From the NCBI GenBank assembly GCA_039000515.1, contig JBCFYV010002255.1:20983921-21047920 (forward strand): a DNA stretch of 64,000 nucleotides, in the 5' to 3' direction. Position 1 is the stretch's first letter; every line of letters begins with the position of its first letter. The notes under the pieces were generated by a model, which ran no database searches, was not told where the DNA came from, and worked only from the letters and a program-made list of their open reading frames with translations. A program made the translations under genes and the position numbers. This document shows, piece by piece, positions 60,411-64,000 of the stretch. Source of the stretch: Timema cristinae. Lineage: Eukaryota > Arthropoda > Insecta > Phasmatodea > Timematidae.

Positions 60411-60412
60411 GT
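60053..60412 (+). mobile_element. SINE-A copy (intergenic)
   Basis: Full length, with a duplicated tail end (CGCGGAGCTAATAATAATAA then CGCGGTGCTATTAATAATAA), as if the tail had slipped during reverse transcription. Confidence 0.9.
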
Positions 60413-60542
60413 AACCAAAAAATAGTCTATACTGTAAGTCACAGAAACAAACCATTTTCAGCATTGAATGTCAAATAAAAATGAGTAAACTATGATTACA
60501 GCGTTTTTTTATTAAAGGATAAACAATTTTTAATCTCATTAA

Positions 60543-60922
60543 GGTGGGTTGGAAGAGAACGATAGAAAAGGCGAGTTCTTTTGCAGTTTTTGTGGCAAAA
60601 TATTATTTTTTTTTGTGCAAAATATTGCTACAATACAAACATAGAATTTAATTTTCTTCACATAGTGACCTCAACATTTTTTGAATATTTATCAAGGATG
60701 TCGTGGAATTTAGTGAAAAATGTTTCTCTTCGTTAAAAATGTTTCTCTTCTAATGCCGCTATACTCATAATGGATATACAGGAACTGTTGATATTAACAC
60801 GTGAAGAAAATTAAACTTTATATTTGTACTAAACAACATTTAATTTATTCTAGCCAAAAAAATGCTTTGCCATAAAAACTGGAAAAAAACAGTGCTTATC
60901 TCGCGTCTCCTTCCATCACACC
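60543..60922. mobile_element. Palindromic TTAA MITE, copy 3 (intergenic)
   Basis: 380 bp between TTAA at 60539-60542 and 60923-60926. Ends GGTGGGTTGG and CATCACACC. Confidence 0.78.
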
Positions 60923-61214
60923 TTAAGCTTTGTATGATTCAATGATTAAGGGTCTGGCTCACCTCAATGTTTGCAACCAGGGTTACGGATTTGCAAAGCA
61001 GATTGCATACGTGTAAAGTTAAGTTTGTTAAAGTAATTTTGAAATTTAAAAAAATATATAATACATAGCCAATATTAGTGTATATTTTATTTATGCTATT
61101 TTATAGTGTGAAAAACAAAACAAATAAAGAATATTCTAAAATTGTCTCATGAAGCCTGAGATAAATGTGGTGGATCTCGTAGTATCTATGGAGCACAGTT
61201 TGAAAAATGCTGAA

Positions 61215-61265
61215 ATAGTCTATTGCTATAGTAACGCCTTAAACCATGCGGCCAAAGAAGCAGGT
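61215..61265 (-). mobile_element. SINE-C head fragment
   Basis: Reversed: CTTTGGCCGCATGGTTTAAG. Nothing else of the element remains. Confidence 0.5.
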
Positions 61266-61756
61266 AAATATTTTTAAGGCCTTATTACCAAATTGATGAT
61301 CATAGGTGGTTCAAATATTCATCCTTTACAGATATAACCTGTAAAAATATGAAGAAAATCCACAAGGACTTAACTTAGAAGAAAGGGAAACAAATTTCAG
61401 GGAATAGCCCCCAAAATACACCCAATAGGGGGATGAACCCTGGTCTCTTGAGTCAGGATCGAGCCTGTGTGTCAGTAGTCGTCACCCATCAGAAAAACTC
61501 TGACCACACAGATGTGATCACCTCAAAAAGACAGGATATAATTGGAATTATTATTTATTTATTTTCCCTAAATGCTATTTCTTGATTCGCCCCTTTTGTT
61601 CCGGATCCTACCAATCCAGCCTCGTCCTTGAGACCAGTTTTACCAAAATATTCTATTCCCTCTAAGAGAGTTTACATTTATAGAAAAACTGCTCTCGAGA
61701 TGAAACAGTACGCTGGAGTGAAGCGAGAAGGATCGACGTATTTCGTGAGAAGAAAC

Positions 61757-61813
61757 ATGGAAGATTGCTCCGAGCAAGGAAGGTTGAAAGTGGCTGTCGT
61801 TGGAGGAGGATTG
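61757..61813 (+). CDS. Kmo: Kmo-2 exon 1
   Basis: Nineteen codons ending in the dinucleotide-binding VVGGGL motif, followed by GTGAGA. ATG choice follows the copy 1 pattern; upstream in-frame ATGs at 61700 and 61628 are alternatives. Confidence 0.85.
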
Positions 61814-63939
61814 GTGAGATAATATATATACAAATATTAGTTTGTTTACTGTAAGGATTGCACATCCGAATCCTTTAATCCTTAAGGTGAGATCGAAGTG
61901 AACGTGAGCTTAATTTTTTTTTTTTTTACAGTTCCCCCCTCCCCCCAGCTAAACGACATTTCTATTTTAAATCAACAAAATATTCTTCGATTGATATTTT
62001 TATATCAATTTTATACACCTAATATTATCGACAATTCCTTAATATTTGTCATGGACATCACATGGTTTAAATTAAAATAAGATCTGTTCATATGTTGTGA
62101 TTTTCATGTCTGCAGATAGTCCAGAACTGTTTATTTGACAATGTGTAGAAAATTAATCTAAGCTTATTTACTGAAACATTATTTTATTTATTTTGGCAAA
62201 AAGAAATGTTGTAGTCAATGAAACCCTGATGGTGGTATAATGTACCGAAACATGTCGAGATTTAAAATTCTACAGCTGGTTTTTTTCCATCATTTAACAT
62301 CAAGGAGCTTGGGGACTATATTCAATATTAGGCTTTAAATTTACACACTTTCAAAAGAAAAAAATCTATTCAAACATCTTTTTAATAAATATTATTACTT
62401 CATGATTTGCTAGTTTCTTCTATTTTACTTTTTGACCATTATTTTGTATTCTTTTGTTTTATTATAATTGTTTATCAACATTCTTTGTGTTTATAAATCA
62501 GGAATTTTTAACTTACGGTTCACTTTAATTAAGAATTGAAAATATTGTTTAAGACATGCCTTAATGATTCGCTTTTTAAAGTGTACCAATGGGTTAACAG
62601 TTTTTCATAATTCATTTTTAATTACATATTCTAATGATTTTGATAATACTAAATCCTATATTCTCAATTTCCTAACATTAGTCAATCTTTACAAATCATT
62701 TTATCTCGTTCATTCATTTTAAAATTTCTAAATATCATATTTTAAATCAATTTTTACTCTACATTTTATATCTCAATTAGGACAATGTTGTCAAACAGAA
62801 AATCTTATCAACTTAATTTTTCGCCCGATTTTTGTCAAATTCTTTTTTATAATTATCAATAAACTTTTAATGATTGGATCCATATTATTTACATAAAAAC
62901 AATACTAGTATATTCAAATTTAAAGTACTATTATTTCTACTCAATTATAGTAATTACCATATATCCTGAACAGGTATTAAGACTTTATGATAAAAAAAAT
63001 TTGATAAAACATTGACCTCTATATTAAGACATGATGCAACAAAAAAAAATTGACCGTATGTTTAGTATGTGAGAGCCTTTTATTTTGTACAGCTGTTGTA
63101 TAACCACTCGTATAGATTACGTAACAAAAACCCTTCAGGTAACACGAGATGGCTTATTACTAACACAAGATAGTTTTACAATGCGGGGCTTCGTGCCTTA
63201 GGGGTCAACAAACCGTGGTTTCAATCTTGATTTTTCTTGGATGTTGTACAACTTATTTTTTGGTTAAATGGTAGGGTGGAAAGGAAAACGAGCTAAGTTC
63301 AGTTTTTTTTTTTTTTTTTTTTTGCAATTTGAACAACAAAAAACTTTATTCATCAAAATAAATTATATATTTGTGCAAAAAAGGAGATGAGGAGGTTATA
63401 CGATGATGAGTTAAGTACTCTGTACTTATCACAAGACATTGTTACAGTCATTACAGTAGCCCCATGGCTTCTTTGGTGCTGACTGACAGCTCACAGCTGA
63501 CTTCTGACAGTCAACATTTAGGTATATACCTACATTTTGACTGTCAGAAGCGACAGCTGTTAAACACATGTTTTTTCAGCTCATATGGTTCGAAGTAGAG
63601 ATACATAATTTGGTCTGGTAACTTTTCAAAGCCATCAGCTGTCAGTCCGCACCAAAAAATCATGGGGCTAGTGTAGGCCTGATTATCCAAACCCTGGTGA
63701 CCATTGTAATAATTTCCCTAAAGGTAAAGATAAACAAGGTACCAGTAAGTTATCGAGCCCGGGACCCATAGGCTCGTAGCAAGGTGCATTGACCACTACA
63801 CCACGGGAACAGTCACCAATACAATTATTTACTAACCTCATGTTTCTACAGATATTTTCTCCTCCATAGGTAGGATCACTAAGCGCCTGTTACTTCGCCA
63901 AGAGAGGGCATCAGGTGGACTTGTTCGAGTACAGAGACG
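61757..63939 (+). CDS. Kmo: Kynurenine 3-monooxygenase, copy 2 (exons 1-2, continues beyond window)
   Basis: Second FAD-dependent KMO gene, head-to-head with copy 1. Exon 1 (61757-61813) encodes MEDCSEQGRLKVAVVGGGL with donor GTGAGA. Exon 2 (63870-63939) encodes VGSLSACYFAKRGHQVDLFE and three more residues, with acceptor CTCCATAG and donor GTGAGA. Both introns interrupt the same codons in the same phase as in copy 1, and exon 2 is again 70 bp. Of the 23 full codons in exon 2, 17 residues match copy 1. The rest of the gene lies to the right of the window. The open frame extends upstream to 61628, so a longer N-terminus is possible. Whether the copy is functional cannot be judged from two exons. 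Confidence 0.88.
61814..63453. other. Kmo-2 intron 1
   Basis: AT-rich. A relic of the TTAA MITE may lie at 62110-62225. Poly-T at 63303-63325. No other exon. Confidence 0.4.
63454..63673 (-). mobile_element. Tc1/mariner-like MITE, copy 2 (Kmo-2 intron 1)
   Basis: Exactly 220 bp between TA dinucleotides, same family as 33971 in inverted orientation. Left end CAGTAGCCCCATGGCTTCTT; right end diverged. Confidence 0.83.
63745..63815 (-). repeat. tRNA-like sequence
   Basis: Minus sense TTCCCGTGGTGTAGTGGTCA (box A-like) and GGTCCCGGGCTCGATA (box B-like). No closing acceptor stem, so likely a SINE head or pseudogene. It lies 55 bp from the Kmo-2 exon 2 acceptor. Confidence 0.45.
63870..63939 (+). 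CDS. Kmo: Kmo-2 exon 2
   Basis: 70 bp. Completes the Rossmann motif (VGSL) and contains CYFAKRGH, the diagnostic early KMO segment. Ends one base into a codon, as in copy 1. Confidence 0.9.
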
Positions 63940-64000
63940 GTGAGAACTGTTTTTTTTTTTTAAATATATAATCTAGTAACGATCAGGACAAACTCTGTGA

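Larger units (their letters stand above)
58714..61756. promoter_or_regulatory. Divergent intergenic region between the two Kmo genes
   Basis: Holds both promoters by position. No clear TATA or initiator pair can be assigned. The 58714-58860 side is pyrimidine-rich, and 61560-61756 is unremarkable. Between them are degenerate short repeats (58920-59420), a SINE-B copy, a SINE-A copy and a TTAA-flanked MITE. Confidence 0.5.

Overview
The window is eukaryotic, AT-rich and dominated by repeats. It carries short exons with GT/AG junctions in long introns, tRNA-derived SINEs, MITEs and hAT, Harbinger and LINE relics. The coding content (two kynurenine 3-monooxygenase genes and a thioredoxin-fold secretory protein) and the mobile elements fit an insect. 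A hemimetabolous insect with a large genome is my guess from intron length and repeat load; the species cannot be named from sequence alone.

Main gene: a complete kynurenine 3-monooxygenase (KMO, the cinnabar enzyme of the ommochrome/kynurenine pathway) lies on the minus strand. I could place all 11 coding exons between 58713 and 22840, with consistent splice phases and a predicted product of 468 residues once a single extra base in exon 5 is discounted. A second, divergent KMO copy starts on the plus strand at 61757 and runs off the right edge after its exon 2. The two paralogs are therefore head-to-head, 3.0 kb apart, with the same intron positions and phases. On the left, downstream of KMO-1 and on the same strand, is the first coding exon of a thioredoxin/PDI-like secreted or ER protein (20349-20058) in a GC-rich, CpG-dense promoter region.

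Layout: 1-20 kb has no gene I can support beyond possible thioredoxin-gene intron. It holds SINEs, a 32-bp minisatellite (5.4-6.2 kb), a tandemly duplicated Harbinger-type element (7.7-10.6 kb), a TTAA-flanked MITE, a GC-rich palindromic MITE zone (13.5-14.4 kb) and a hAT MITE (15.5-16.4 kb). 20-23 kb holds the thioredoxin first exon, a Harbinger MITE next to its promoter and the KMO-1 3' end. 23-59 kb is the KMO-1 gene. Its introns hold a 60-bp minisatellite, a 5'-truncated R1/Jockey-type LINE with a perfect target-site duplication, pogo, mariner, hAT and Harbinger derivatives, a 1.7-kb 30-bp minisatellite beginning exactly at the exon 3 splice donor, and a 3.36-kb hAT-like transposon with a dead transposase. 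59-64 kb is the KMO intergenic region and the start of KMO-2.

The strongest unusual signals are: the head-to-head KMO pair; the intron 3 minisatellite that copies the exon 3 end and its splice donor dozens of times and stays open for about 400 codons; the one-base frameshift in KMO-1 exon 5; and at least three tRNA-derived SINE families with different heads but one shared 3' tail.
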